NCBI RefSeq assembly: GCF_019209835.1
Contig: NZ_JAHUTS010000010.1
Coordinates: 62,001-126,000 of the forward strand
From: Enterovibrio paralichthyis
GTDB lineage: Bacteria > Pseudomonadota > Gammaproteobacteria > Enterobacterales > Vibrionaceae
Length of the DNA stretch: 64,000 bases
Direction of reading: 5' to 3'
The notes beneath the pieces are model-generated. The model did not search any database, was not told the DNA's origin, and saw only the letters and a list, made by a program, of their open reading frames with translations. A program made the position numbers and the translations under genes. Position 1 is the first letter of the stretch. Each line of letters begins with the position of its first letter. Positions 1-9,719 of the stretch are shown one piece after another.

Positions 1-54
1 AATGTAAAAGGCAACAAGCAGGACATTCACAGAGTTCATTTTGAACCGCTTCAT
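1..54 (-). CDS. 5' end of an unidentified gene (partial)
   Basis: Only the first 18 codons lie in the window; the reading frame runs off the left edge. The N-terminus begins MKRFKMNSVN and turns hydrophobic (VLLVAFYI), so it may be a signal peptide or first membrane segment. The start is supported by a strong purine-rich Shine-Dalgarno stretch (AAGGAGGGAGG) about 7 bases upstream of the ATG at 54. It is divergent from the gene at 185. No function can be given from this fragment. Confidence 0.5.
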   Translation of the reverse strand, partial: MKRFKMNSVNVLLVAFYI

Positions 55-184
55 GGTGAAACCTCCCTCCTTGGCCTGCTAAATATCATTAAATGTTAAC
101 AAATTTAATCTTATTTTAACATAGCTGATTGTGTGCCAATTTCACCAAACCGTTGCGAAAACATCACGTTAACTTTTAAACGGA

Positions 185-1108
185 ATGTCTATGGCCGATC
201 CGAACAAACCCGTTGTGATTGAAGCTGGCAGCGAAGACGCGACAGCGACGAAAAAAAACAGCCATTCCGGCACACAACAGGAAAACCACATTAAATCCAG
301 CCAACACCGCCTGGCTGCCATCGCTGCCGCGCACCATATTGATGCGAAATTGCACGATATTGAGCACGATACCCTGACCACCCGCGCCGCTTACCGGCAA
401 CTGGAAATCAAACAGCAGCAACAGGCCAACCTCGAACAGATCATCAAAATCGCCCACGATCTTTGCCGGGATGAAACCGCCAGCTCTCCGGATCCGGACT
501 GGCTTTACCGTTTTTTCGAGATGGCGAAGAGCATCTATGGCGATGGCATGCAAAATCTATGGGCAAGGATCCTCAAGCAGGAAATCATCAAACCCGGCAG
601 CACCTCACTCAAAGCCCTCTCCCTGCTGGAAACCATGACCCAGCGTGAAGCCCAGGCTTTGCAGCGCGCCTGTGCCCTCGCATGCGCATTTGGCGGTGAT
701 GGCAGTAACAAGCTGATCACCGGATTCCGCAAACCGGAAAGCGGGATGAAGCGCTACTTCAAACCGGATATCGCCGAGAGGCTGGCATTGGGAAGTTTTA
801 AGCTGCCCTTTACCGATCTCATGTTGCTGATGGATTTGGGACTCATATTGAGAACGGAATTGGAGTCAGGCCTGCTGGATCCTCCTTCAGCGCTGCCGCT
901 GACCGGCCAGGGCAAAACCTTTATGCTGACGCCATTTCGCAAAGGCACGCGGATTTACTACTACCGGTTTAGCCCGACGGGCAACGAGCTGGCTAAGCTG
1001 GTGGGACAAAAAGCGCACCCTGAATATCTCGATGCCCTGGTCGCCTTGCTGTCGCGGGCATTTGTGGTGGAAAGTGATGTTGGCTCAACCGTAAACGAAA
1101 CGGTGTGA
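185..1108 (+). CDS. TIGR03899-type conserved protein
   Basis: This is a 307-aa cytosolic protein with no signal peptide or membrane segment. It has a Gln/His-rich helical N-terminal third and a C-terminal half with hydrophobic helices (residues about 200-225) and an aromatic YYYRF strand near 265. It resembles the uncharacterised TIGR03899 family of Vibrio and Shewanella, which I recall beside cysteine-biosynthesis genes, as it is here. An in-frame ATG two codons downstream (191) is an equally possible start. It is convergent with cysC and shares a terminator hairpin with it. The biochemical function is unknown. Confidence 0.6.
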   Translation: MSMADPNKPVVIEAGSEDATATKKNSHSGTQQENHIKSSQHRLAAIAAAHHIDAKLHDIEHDTLTTRAAYRQLEIKQQQQANLEQIIKIAHDLCRDETASSPDPDWLYRFFEMAKSIYGDGMQNLWARILKQEIIKPGSTSLKALSLLETMTQREAQALQRACALACAFGGDGSNKLITGFRKPESGMKRYFKPDIAERLALGSFKLPFTDLMLLMDLGLILRTELESGLLDPPSALPLTGQGKTFMLTPFRKGTRIYYYRFSPTGNELAKLVGQKAHPEYLDALVALLSRAFVVESDVGSTVNETV

Positions 1109-1116
1109 CAAAACAA

Positions 1117-1148
1117 AAAAGGCTGGCAACCCGCTGCCAGCCTTTTTA
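1117..1148. terminator. Bidirectional terminator between the TIGR03899-type gene and cysC
   Basis: A perfect hairpin (AAGGCTGGCA / TGCCAGCCTT, loop ACCCGC) is flanked by A-runs on the left and T-runs on the right, so it can end transcription from both convergent genes. Confidence 0.8.
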
Positions 1149-1162
1149 TTGGAAAGGGGTGA

Positions 1163-1783
1163 TCAGGCAATCACACCCGCTTTTTTGAGTGCATCAAGGC
1201 ACTGCCCAACCATGGCATCCACCGAGCCTTCTGCCGTGTGCAGGTGCACTTCCGGCGCTTCAGGTGCTTCATAGGCTGAGCTTATTCCGGTGAACGCTTT
1301 GATTTCCCCGGCGCGTGCTTTCTTGTACAAGCCTTTCGGATCGCGTGATTCACACACATCGAGCGGCGTATCGACAAACACTTCGAAAAACTCGCCTTCC
1401 GGCAACAGATCGCGCACCAACTGGCGCTCCTCACGAAAAGGCGAGATGAAGGCTGACAGCACAATCAGCCCTGCATCATTCATTAGTTTTGCCACTTCAC
1501 CGACCCGACGGATGTTTTCGCGGCGATCCTGATCTGAAAATCCCAAATCACGGCACAGACCATGGCGCACATTGTCACCGTCGAGCAGGTAAGTGTGGTA
1601 GCCAAGACCTGACAAGGCACTTTCCAGCGCCCCGGCTACGGTTGATTTGCCAGAGCCAGACAGACCGGTAAACCACAGCAGTGCCGGACGCTGTTTTTTC
1701 TGTTCGGCACGGAACTCTTTATCGATGGCGTGGCGATGCCACACCACATTTTCATCCGGATGCGGCATATCCGCAGCACTCAT
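1163..1783 (-). CDS. cysC: Adenylylsulfate kinase
   Basis: Phosphorylates adenosine 5'-phosphosulfate (APS) to PAPS with ATP, the second step of sulfate activation in the cytosol. The 206-aa product has the P-loop GLSGSGKST near residues 39-47, the DGDNVRHGL substrate motif near 67, and the family motif SAFISPFREER near 110. The length is normal for CysC. It is the last gene of the minus-strand cysG-cysD-cysN-permease-cysC run, 43 bases after the permease gene. Confidence 0.95.
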   Translation of the reverse strand: MSAADMPHPDENVVWHRHAIDKEFRAEQKKQRPALLWFTGLSGSGKSTVAGALESALSGLGYHTYLLDGDNVRHGLCRDLGFSDQDRRENIRRVGEVAKLMNDAGLIVLSAFISPFREERQLVRDLLPEGEFFEVFVDTPLDVCESRDPKGLYKKARAGEIKAFTGISSAYEAPEAPEVHLHTAEGSVDAMVGQCLDALKKAGVIA

Positions 1784-1826
1784 AACGTCATCCTTGTGTT
1801 ACCCCACCCAGCGATGGAGCAAAAAG

Positions 1827-3554
1827 TTAAAAAGGGAAAAACAGGGGGATAAGCCCCAATACCAGCGCGGAATAAACCACAGACAATGGCAAACCGATAC
1901 GCAGGTAATCCATCAATTGATAGTTACCCACACTGTAGACCAAAAGATTGGTCTGGTAACCGTAAGGCGAAATAAAGCTCGCGCTGGCACCAAACAAGAC
2001 TGCCATAATAAAGGGCATAGGATCTACGCCATAACTGAGAGCGAGGCTATATCCAAATGGAAACGCCAGTGCAGCCGCGGCATTATTGGTCACAAGCTCA
2101 GTGAGGATCAACGTCAGCAGGTAGGTCGCAATCAATGCCCCATAAACACCCCAGCCGTTGAACCACGTCATAAACAGCTCACCCATTTGCGCCGAAAGAC
2201 CGGATTGGATCATCAACTGTGCCAGACTCAGGGCGCTGCCGACAATCACCACAATCTCCACCGGAAAGCGGCGCTTAAGCTCACCCAGATTCACCACGCC
2301 AGTGAGCAACAGCACCATCAGGTAGGCGGCAAGGCCATTTAACAGCGGCAGCCATTCCATCAATGCCGCGCCAATCACAGCGGCAAACCCAGCGAGCACC
2401 CAGGTACTCAGTTTACTGTCGAGACGGACGCTGGAATCCAGGCCATTGACCAGCACAAACTCGCGCTCCATGCGCTGCTGCTCCTTAGCAAACCCTTTTC
2501 CGGGCACAATCACCAGAGTGTCGCCAGCCAGCAGAGTAATGTTGCCGAGGCCGCCTTCAAGCTTTTCATGGCCGCGGCGAATAGCCACCACCACGGCGTC
2601 GAAGTTTTCACGGAACTTGGCTTCTTTGAGTGTCTTGCCCAGAATCGACGCACTATGGCTCACCACCACTTCAAGCAGGTTCTGACCATTGATATGGTGC
2701 TGACCGAACAGCTCTAGGCCGTCGATTTCCTGCAAGGTCGCCACGCTTTCCACATCGCCGCAAAACTGCAGCTTGTCCCCTTCACGCAAGACAGTGTCCG
2801 GGCAGACCGGCGCAATCAGCTCGCCGTTACGGACAATTTCCGCAAGAAACAGGCGGCGCAGCGCCCGCAGGCCATTTTCCGACACGGAATTTCCGGCCAG
2901 TGGCGAGCCACGTTTCACTTCAGCTTCCAGTACGTATGGCAGGTCATCAACACTGTCATCATCGTAGTTGGGCAACAGGTAGCAAAACGGGATCAACACC
3001 AGAAGGCCACCGGCCAGTACAGCCAGGCCAATGGTGGATGGCGCGAAGAAACTCAGTGCAGGCAGACCCGCACTTTCGACAAAACTATTGATGATAAGGT
3101 TTGTCGAGGTGCCAATCAGGGTCAGGGTACCACCCAGAATCGCAGCGTAAGAAAGTGGGATAAGCAAACGCGAAGGTGCATGGCGGCGGTTACGTTTCAC
3201 CGCGCCAATCAGGGAAACCACCACCGCCGTGTTGTTGGTGAACGAACTGAGAAACGCGGTAGAAAGACCAAGCTTTGCCACCACAGTGCCCAGGCGTCCG
3301 CTGGCAAGCTGACCACTGACAAAACTGACCAGGCGGGTTTTCTCAAGGGCAGCGGAAGCCAGTACCAGCAATACCAGCGTCAGCAGGGAGCTGTTGGTGA
3401 AATTCCCTGCCATCACCTCGACCGAGATAAGTCCAGACTGGAATGCAATGAACGCTGCACCGGCGAAAAGCACGACAGGTTTGATTTTGGTAAACACCAA
3501 ACCTGCCACGACTGCCAGCAGCAACCCCAAGACCAGAGACTGATCCCAGCTCAT
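1827..3554 (-). CDS. SLC13/DASS-type permease with two TrkA-C domains, probable sulfate transporter
   Basis: This 575-aa inner-membrane protein has two hydrophobic halves, each with family-type sequence (SFTNNTAVV near 105-113, LVTNNAAAALAFPFGY near 490), separated by a soluble insert (about 210-380) made of two TrkA-C-like ligand-binding domains. This layout fits the SLC13-related sodium:sulfate family. It starts 5 bases after cysN and precedes cysC, so sulfate is the likely substrate. Substrate identity is inferred from the operon rather than from binding residues. Other anions such as dicarboxylates are less likely in this context. Confidence 0.8.
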   Translation of the reverse strand: MSWDQSLVLGLLLAVVAGLVFTKIKPVVLFAGAAFIAFQSGLISVEVMAGNFTNSSLLTLVLLVLASAALEKTRLVSFVSGQLASGRLGTVVAKLGLSTAFLSSFTNNTAVVVSLIGAVKRNRRHAPSRLLIPLSYAAILGGTLTLIGTSTNLIINSFVESAGLPALSFFAPSTIGLAVLAGGLLVLIPFCYLLPNYDDDSVDDLPYVLEAEVKRGSPLAGNSVSENGLRALRRLFLAEIVRNGELIAPVCPDTVLREGDKLQFCGDVESVATLQEIDGLELFGQHHINGQNLLEVVVSHSASILGKTLKEAKFRENFDAVVVAIRRGHEKLEGGLGNITLLAGDTLVIVPGKGFAKEQQRMEREFVLVNGLDSSVRLDSKLSTWVLAGFAAVIGAALMEWLPLLNGLAAYLMVLLLTGVVNLGELKRRFPVEIVVIVGSALSLAQLMIQSGLSAQMGELFMTWFNGWGVYGALIATYLLTLILTELVTNNAAAALAFPFGYSLALSYGVDPMPFIMAVLFGASASFISPYGYQTNLLVYSVGNYQLMDYLRIGLPLSVVYSALVLGLIPLFFPF

Positions 3555-3559
3555 GGGTG

Positions 3560-4996
3560 TTACCCCAGCAGCTTACTGATGTCGCGCGCATTCCAGTGTG
3601 GGAAATGCTTGCGAACCAGCGCGTTGAGTTCAAGCTCAAACGCAGAGATATCCGTCCCGGCAGATTGCACCGCGGTTTCTTCCAACAACTCGCTGATCAT
3701 CCCTGCCCCAACAGTGACATTGGTCAAGCGGTCAATCAGGATAAAACCACCGGTATCCGGGCAGTCGGTGTACACATCCAGCGGCACCGATTCAATCAGT
3801 TCCACTTCACACTCGGCAATACCGTTCAGGGGCAGGTTATCTGTCTCAAACGCAGCCAGTGAGTTGATATCCACCTGATGGCGGATCTTGCTAACTGCAC
3901 CGACGGTTTTCTTGCCCGCCACTTTAATGTCGTACTGGCGCCCTACTTCCAGCGGCTGCTCTGCCATCCACACAATGCGCGCTGCCAGTTTGCTGGTCGC
4001 CTTTTGTGTGTCTTGTGCCGGGACAATCAGATCGCCACGGCTGATATCGATCTCGTCAGTCAGGGTAATCGTCACAGCCTGACCGGCGTGGGCATAGTCC
4101 AGATCGCCGTCAAAGGTCACAATGCGTGCCACTTTGGAGGTCTTGCCGGATGGCAGCACCTTGATAGCATCCCCTGGACGCACTTCGCCACCTGCGATGG
4201 TGCCGGCAAAGCCACGGAAATCGAGATTTGGGCGATTCACATACTGCACCGGGAAGCGGAAGGCACGCTTATCTTTCTCCGCGGTGACATTCACATCCTC
4301 CAGCAGGGTCAGAAGGGTTTCACCTTCATACCAAGGGGTGTGTGCACTGCGATCCACCACGTTGTCGCCTTCCAGCGCAGAGAGCGGCACCAGCTTGATG
4401 TCGATGTCAGCATTAAGCTTTTCGGCAAACGCCAGATACTCATCACGGATCGCTTCAAACCGCGATTGCTCAAAACCGACCAGATCCATCTTGTTCACCG
4501 CGACCAAGAAATGGCGGATTCCCAAAGAACTGGCGATAAACGAGTGGCGACGGGTCTGATCCAGTACGCCTTTACGCGCATCAATCAGGATCACCGCCAG
4601 ATCACAGGTCGACGCACCGGTGGCCATGTTGCGGGTGTACTGCTCGTGTCCTGGCGTGTCCGCAATGATGAACTTACGCTTTTTGGTCGAGAAATAGCGG
4701 TACGCCACATCAATGGTGATTCCCTGCTCACGCTCGGCCTGAAGACCATCAACCAGCAGGGCCAAATCCGGTTTTTCGCCGGTGGTGCCCACTTTCTGGC
4801 TGTCCGCGTGGATCGCGGCCAATTGATCTTCATAAATTTGTTTTGAATCATGCAGCAGACGGCCGATCAGGGTACTTTTCCCGTCATCCACCGAGCCACA
4901 GGTCAGGAAACGCAGCAGGGATTTGTTCTGGTGCTGCTCCAGATAAGCTTCAATGCCAAGCTCAGCAACTTGTTGTTCAATCACACTGTTCATCAT
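3560..4996 (-). CDS. cysN: Sulfate adenylyltransferase, GTPase subunit
   Basis: Large regulatory subunit of ATP sulfurylase: GTP hydrolysis drives formation of APS from ATP and sulfate by CysD. The 478-aa protein shows an EF-Tu-like GTPase domain with G1 (GSVDDGKST, near residue 35), the switch II region DTPGHEQYTRNM, and NKMD for guanine specificity. These are followed by the two beta-barrel domains. There is no fused C-terminal APS kinase, consistent with a separate cysC. The gap after cysD is 7 bases. Two ATG codons in tandem begin the gene; the first was used. Confidence 0.96.
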   Translation of the reverse strand: MMNSVIEQQVAELGIEAYLEQHQNKSLLRFLTCGSVDDGKSTLIGRLLHDSKQIYEDQLAAIHADSQKVGTTGEKPDLALLVDGLQAEREQGITIDVAYRYFSTKKRKFIIADTPGHEQYTRNMATGASTCDLAVILIDARKGVLDQTRRHSFIASSLGIRHFLVAVNKMDLVGFEQSRFEAIRDEYLAFAEKLNADIDIKLVPLSALEGDNVVDRSAHTPWYEGETLLTLLEDVNVTAEKDKRAFRFPVQYVNRPNLDFRGFAGTIAGGEVRPGDAIKVLPSGKTSKVARIVTFDGDLDYAHAGQAVTITLTDEIDISRGDLIVPAQDTQKATSKLAARIVWMAEQPLEVGRQYDIKVAGKKTVGAVSKIRHQVDINSLAAFETDNLPLNGIAECEVELIESVPLDVYTDCPDTGGFILIDRLTNVTVGAGMISELLEETAVQSAGTDISAFELELNALVRKHFPHWNARDISKLLG

Positions 4997-5003
4997 TAAT
5001 CCC

Positions 5004-5912
5004 TTAGAAATAGCCCTGACGTTTCTTCAATTCCATGGAGCCGGACTGATCGTGGTCGATCGCTCTTCCCTGACGCTCACTCGACGTCGCCACCAGCATC
5101 TCTTCGATGATGCCGGTCAGGGTGTTGGCTTCCGACTCCACCGCGCCGGTTAGTGGGTAACAGCCCAGAGTGCGGAAACGCACGCTCTTGTGCTCGATTT
5201 TCTCGCCTTCGCGCAGTTTCATGCGGTCGTCGTCGACCATGATCAGCATGCCGTCACGTTCCACTACTGGACGCACGTCTGACAAGTACAGCGGTACGAT
5301 ATCGATGCCTTCGAGGTAGATGTATTGCCAGATATCCAGCTCCGTCCAGTTCGACAGCGGGAAAACACGGATGCTTTCACCCTTATTCACCTGGCCGTTG
5401 TAGGTGTGCCAAAGCTCAGGGCGCTGGTTCTTTGGATCCCACACATGGTTCTTGTCACGGAAGCTGTAGACACGCTCTTTGGCGCGGCTTTTTTCTTCGT
5501 CACGGCGGGCACCGCCAAACGCGGCGTCAAAACCGTATTTGTTCAGCGCCTGCTTCAAGCCCTGGGTTTTCATGATATCGGTATGCTTGGACGAACCGTG
5601 GTCAAACGGGTTGATACCTGCTGCCAGCCCTTCCGGGTTTTTGTGAACCAGCAGCTCAAAGCCGTATTTTTTGGCGGTTTCGTCGCGGAACTTGATCATT
5701 TCCTTGAACTTCCAGTCGGTGTCGACATGCAGAAGCGGAAACGGAATTTTGCCCGGATAAAAGGCTTTTCGTGCCAGATGCAGCATCACGGAGCTGTCTT
5801 TCCCGATGGAATACATCATCACCGGGTTATCGAATTCCGCCGCCACTTCACGAATGATGTGGATACTTTCTGCCTCAAGCTGTTTGAGGTGGGTCAGGGT
5901 TTTGGCTTCCAT
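5004..5912 (-). CDS. cysD: Sulfate adenylyltransferase, catalytic subunit
   Basis: Catalytic subunit that joins ATP and sulfate to give APS and pyrophosphate, working in a complex with CysN. The 302-aa product carries the PP-loop signature (SIGKDSSVMLHLARKAF, residues about 36-52) of the ATP-pyrophosphatase fold and the family motif GGARRDEEKSRAKER. The length is standard. It sits between cysG and cysN with gaps of 13 and 7 bases, which points to one transcript. Confidence 0.97.
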   Translation of the reverse strand: MEAKTLTHLKQLEAESIHIIREVAAEFDNPVMMYSIGKDSSVMLHLARKAFYPGKIPFPLLHVDTDWKFKEMIKFRDETAKKYGFELLVHKNPEGLAAGINPFDHGSSKHTDIMKTQGLKQALNKYGFDAAFGGARRDEEKSRAKERVYSFRDKNHVWDPKNQRPELWHTYNGQVNKGESIRVFPLSNWTELDIWQYIYLEGIDIVPLYLSDVRPVVERDGMLIMVDDDRMKLREGEKIEHKSVRFRTLGCYPLTGAVESEANTLTGIIEEMLVATSSERQGRAIDHDQSGSMELKKRQGYF

Positions 5913-5925
5913 TCTTTTACTTTCC

Positions 5926-7347
5926 TTAGCCTAAATTAACCACGGAAGGTGTGTGAGCTTCACCTACCGTTTCGAATGATTGCTTTCCAAACCAGCTCAG
6001 CTGGTCTGCGAGTTGCACCACTTCGCCGACCACGATCAGTGCAGGAGAACCTACACCCTCGGCCAGTGATTCCAGCTCATTGAGTTTGCCTTTGTAGATT
6101 TTCTGATCAGCACGTGTGCCGTTTTCTATGATGGCGACCGGCGTTTGAGGGTCACGTCCGTGCTGGATTAATTGCTGCTGGATATGACCGCTTTTCATCA
6201 GTCCCATGTAAATCACCAGCGTCTGGCGGCCACGTGCCAGCGTCGCCCAGCGGAAACTGTCGTCTTCCTTCTTAAGGTGTCCGGTAATGAACATCGCCGT
6301 TTGCGCGTAGTCGCGGTGGGTCAGTGGAATACCGGCATACGCTGTTGCACCGGCGGCCGCCGTAATACCCGGCACGACCTGAAAGGGTACGCCTGCTTCG
6401 TGCAACACCTGCAGCTCTTCACCGCCACGACCAAACATGAATGGGTCACCGCCTTTAAGACGCACCACACGTTTACCCTTAAGAGCGTGCTCCACCAGCA
6501 TGGCGTTGGTTTCTTCCTGCGAGACGCTGTGAAAGCTTGCGCGTTTGCCGACGCAAATCAGCTCGGCATCACGGCGGCACAGCTCCATGATCTCGTCAGA
6601 GACCAGATAGTCGTAAAGCACCACGTCGGCCTGCTGCATCAACTGCAACGCGCGCAGGGTCAAAAGACCCGGGTCACCGGGGCCTGCGCCAATCAATGCC
6701 ACTTCGCCTTGCAGCGATACACCGGAAGTCAGCTTTTCCAGCTCATCCTTTGCGCCTTTTTCATCGCCTGCCGCGACCAGCGAGGCGAAACGGCCGTCAA
6801 ACGCCATTTCCCAAAATTTGCGGCGTCCGGTCAGGGTGGTGACTTTTTCTTTCAGGGTGTCGCGGAATTCCCCTGCCAATGTCGCCATTCGGCCAACATG
6901 GGAAGGAACAAGGGATTCGAGTTTTTCACGCAGCAGACGCGCCAGCACCGGCGCTTTTCCGGCCGAAGAAATGGCAATCACAATCGGGCTGCGGTCAACG
7001 ATTGAGGGAACAATAAAGCTGCACTTCGGGGTGTCATCCACCACGTTTGCCAGCACACGACGCGCATCCGCGGCTTTCGAAACCAGCTCATTGACCAGTG
7101 GGTTGTCCGTCGCCGCAATCGCCAAAAACACGCTGTCGAGGTGTTCAGGCCTGAAGCTTTCTTTCAGCCACACCAGCTCACGGTTATCCGCAGCTTCCTG
7201 CACGTCTTTGTCTGCTTCGGGAGAGACCAGAGTGACAGACGCACCGGCTTTCATCAGCATGCGCGCTTTGCGCCATGCAACTTCACCGCCGCCGACAACC
7301 AGACAGGCACGTCCTTCCAGCTTTGCGAAAATTGGCAAGTAATCCAT
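5926..7347 (-). CDS. cysG: Siroheme synthase (trifunctional)
   Basis: Makes siroheme for the sulfite reductase encoded at 20.9 kb. The N-terminal half (about 1-205) is the precorrin-2 dehydrogenase/ferrochelatase domain, with the NAD-binding motif VVGGGEVAWRKA near residue 17. The C-terminal half is uroporphyrinogen-III methyltransferase, with VALIGAGPGDPGLLTLRA near 216 and the motif VRLKGGDPFMFGRGGEE near 295. The full-length fusion (473 aa) is intact. It is the first gene of the sulfate activation operon, and the 261-base gap to cpdB should hold the promoter. Confidence 0.96.
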   Translation of the reverse strand: MDYLPIFAKLEGRACLVVGGGEVAWRKARMLMKAGASVTLVSPEADKDVQEAADNRELVWLKESFRPEHLDSVFLAIAATDNPLVNELVSKAADARRVLANVVDDTPKCSFIVPSIVDRSPIVIAISSAGKAPVLARLLREKLESLVPSHVGRMATLAGEFRDTLKEKVTTLTGRRKFWEMAFDGRFASLVAAGDEKGAKDELEKLTSGVSLQGEVALIGAGPGDPGLLTLRALQLMQQADVVLYDYLVSDEIMELCRRDAELICVGKRASFHSVSQEETNAMLVEHALKGKRVVRLKGGDPFMFGRGGEELQVLHEAGVPFQVVPGITAAAGATAYAGIPLTHRDYAQTAMFITGHLKKEDDSFRWATLARGRQTLVIYMGLMKSGHIQQQLIQHGRDPQTPVAIIENGTRADQKIYKGKLNELESLAEGVGSPALIVVGEVVQLADQLSWFGKQSFETVGEAHTPSVVNLG

Positions 7348-7608
7348 AGTGAGAGCCCTTTCAATCCATTGAGGGTCACTATAGAGAGTCGATGTTATTA
7401 CTTGAAATTCTAAAATTTCATTTTTTATAACTTTATGGATATGAGAGTGTTCTGCGTTGTCTGTTTATCTTGTGAACACCTTTCGTGACGGGGCATCCGT
7501 TGCGAACCGCAACAATCAGCTAAAGATCACACTTATCGATGAAATGTCATCTTTTGCAGCTATGAATATGCAAAATAGGCAGACATTACGCCCTTTCCGG
7601 AGAGACTC
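7348..7608. promoter_or_regulatory. Divergent promoter region between the cys operon and cpdB
   Basis: This is a 261-base AT-rich gap between two divergent start codons with no open frame. It must carry the promoters for the cysGDN-permease-cysC operon and for cpdB. A CysB site would be expected for the operon, but I cannot delimit one by eye. Confidence 0.5.
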
Positions 7609-9561
7609 ATGACACTTTCAGCCCGTCCACTATCACTTGCTGTGCTTGCAGGTATGCTGACCATGGCAGGCCCTGCGATGGCCGACACCATCAAGCTGCG
7701 TATTATCGAAACCACTGACATTCACACCAATGTGATGGATTACGATTACTACAAAGACAAGCCGAGCGAGAAAATCGGTCTGGTGCGCACAGCAACCCTG
7801 GTAAAAGCCGCACAGGATGAAGTGGAAAACAGCGTGCTGGTCGACAACGGCGACCTGATCCAGGGCAGCCCAATGGGTGACTACATGGCTGACCGTGGTA
7901 TTGAGGAAGGGGAAGTTCACCCTGTTTACAAAGCCATGAACCTGCTCGATTACGACGTGGGTAACATCGGTAACCACGAATTCAACTACGGCCTGGATTT
8001 TCTGGATATCACCCTGGAAGGGGCAAAATTCCCGTATATCTCAGCCAACGTGCTGGATGCCAACACCGGCGAGCATTACTTCCAGCCATACATCATCAAA
8101 GAGCACACGTTCACGGACACCGATGGTAAAGCGCACCTGGTAAAAGTCGGTTATATCGGTTTCGTACCGCCTCAAATCTTGGTGTGGGACAAGAAGAACC
8201 TCGACGGCAAAGTGATCGCCGAAGACATCAAGGCAGCGGCTGAAAAGCTGGTACCGGAAATGAAAGCCAAAGGCGCTGACGTGATTGTTGCGGTTCCACA
8301 CTCCGGCCTGTCGCAAGACGAGTACAAGGCCATGGCTGAAAACTCGGTCTACTACCTTGCGGATGTAGAAGGCATTGATGCGATTGCTTTCGGCCACTCT
8401 CACGCGGTCTTCCCAGGTAAGGGCTTTGACAACATCCAAGGCGTCGACAACGAGAAAGGCACCATCAAAGGCGTTGCGGCTGTGATGCCAGGCCGCTGGG
8501 GCAGCCATGTGGGTGTGATGGATCTGCAACTCGACAAACAAGGTGACGAGTGGGTCGTGACTCCGGTTCAAAGTGAAGCGCGCCCAATCTTTGACGGCAA
8601 ATCGCTGGCCGAGCCGGACGCAGAAATGCGCAAAGCACTGGAAGACGACCACCACGCCACCCGCGAGTTCGTGAACCAGCCAATCGGTAAAGCCAATGAT
8701 GTCATGTACAGCTTCCTGTCACTGGTTCAGGACGACCCGACGGTACAAATCGTCAACCTGGCGCAGAAAGACTATGTTGAGCGCTTCATCCAGGGCGATC
8801 CGGATCTGGAAGGCATTCCTGTCCTGTCTGCAGCTGCGCCATTCAAAGCCGGTGGCCGTAAAAACGACCCGGCAAACTTCACCGAAGTGGAATCCGGCGA
8901 GCTGACTTTCCGCAACGCCGCAGATTTATACCTGTACCCGAACACCCTGGTAACACTGAAAGTGACCGGTAAGGAAGTGAAAGAGTGGCTGGAATGTAGC
9001 GCAGGTCAGTTCAACCAAATCGATCCGATTTCTGACGCACCGCAGTCCCTCATTAACTGGGACGGTTTCCGCACCTACAACTTCGACGTGATTGACGGTG
9101 TGAATTACCAGGTAGACGTGACCCAACCAGCCCGTTACGACGGCGACTGTAACCTGGTCAACGACGGTGCAGAGCGTATTAAAAACCTGACCTTCAACGG
9201 CAAGCCGGTTGATATGGCGCAGCCGTTCCTGGTTGCTACCAACAACTACCGCGCGTATCTGGGTAAATTCCCGGGCACCGGCAACGACTTCATCGCGTTT
9301 GCATCCCCGGATGAAAACCGCACTGTGGTTGCCAACTACATCAGTGCAGTGACCAAGGAAAAAGGCGTGGTAACCCCAACCGCCGATAACAACTGGTCAT
9401 TTGCCCCGATTAAGACCAATGCAGATCTGAAGGTGGTTTTTGAAACGTCACCAAGCGAGAAAGCGGCGGCATTTATCAAAGCTAAAGGCCAGTATCCAAT
9501 GGCGCGCAGTGGCACTGATGATGTCGGCTTCGCGCTTTACGAAATTGATTTAACAAAATGA
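7609..9561 (+). CDS. cpdB: Periplasmic 2',3'-cyclic-nucleotide 2'-phosphodiesterase/3'-nucleotidase
   Basis: Hydrolyses 2',3'-cyclic nucleotides and 3'-nucleotides in the periplasm to recover nucleosides and phosphate. The 650-aa protein begins with a cleavable signal peptide (residues 1-25, ending GPAMA). The metallophosphoesterase domain follows, with ETTDIHTN near 35, NGDLIQGSPMGDY near 83, NIGNHEFNYG near 124 and GHSHAVFPG near 264. The C-terminal 5'-nucleotidase domain binds substrate. The length matches E. coli CpdB. It is followed by a clear terminator. Confidence 0.95.
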   Translation: MTLSARPLSLAVLAGMLTMAGPAMADTIKLRIIETTDIHTNVMDYDYYKDKPSEKIGLVRTATLVKAAQDEVENSVLVDNGDLIQGSPMGDYMADRGIEEGEVHPVYKAMNLLDYDVGNIGNHEFNYGLDFLDITLEGAKFPYISANVLDANTGEHYFQPYIIKEHTFTDTDGKAHLVKVGYIGFVPPQILVWDKKNLDGKVIAEDIKAAAEKLVPEMKAKGADVIVAVPHSGLSQDEYKAMAENSVYYLADVEGIDAIAFGHSHAVFPGKGFDNIQGVDNEKGTIKGVAAVMPGRWGSHVGVMDLQLDKQGDEWVVTPVQSEARPIFDGKSLAEPDAEMRKALEDDHHATREFVNQPIGKANDVMYSFLSLVQDDPTVQIVNLAQKDYVERFIQGDPDLEGIPVLSAAAPFKAGGRKNDPANFTEVESGELTFRNAADLYLYPNTLVTLKVTGKEVKEWLECSAGQFNQIDPISDAPQSLINWDGFRTYNFDVIDGVNYQVDVTQPARYDGDCNLVNDGAERIKNLTFNGKPVDMAQPFLVATNNYRAYLGKFPGTGNDFIAFASPDENRTVVANYISAVTKEKGVVTPTADNNWSFAPIKTNADLKVVFETSPSEKAAAFIKAKGQYPMARSGTDDVGFALYEIDLTK

Positions 9562-9620
9562 TTAACAATAAGTTAATGCATTGTTGAATTAGTGGAAATA
9601 ACCAAATTTGATACAAAAAA

Positions 9621-9647
9621 ACCGCGGCCTGGGTCGCGGTTTTTTTA
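9621..9647 (+). terminator. Terminator after cpdB
   Basis: A GC-rich hairpin (ACCGCG / CGCGGT arms) is followed by seven T residues, about 60 bases after the cpdB stop. Confidence 0.8.
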
Positions 9648-9719
9648 TATCTTATCGGACTGGTTTGGATCTATTGCGCTATTAACAGAGATAGCCCAAG
9701 AAAATTCAGGAACAACATC

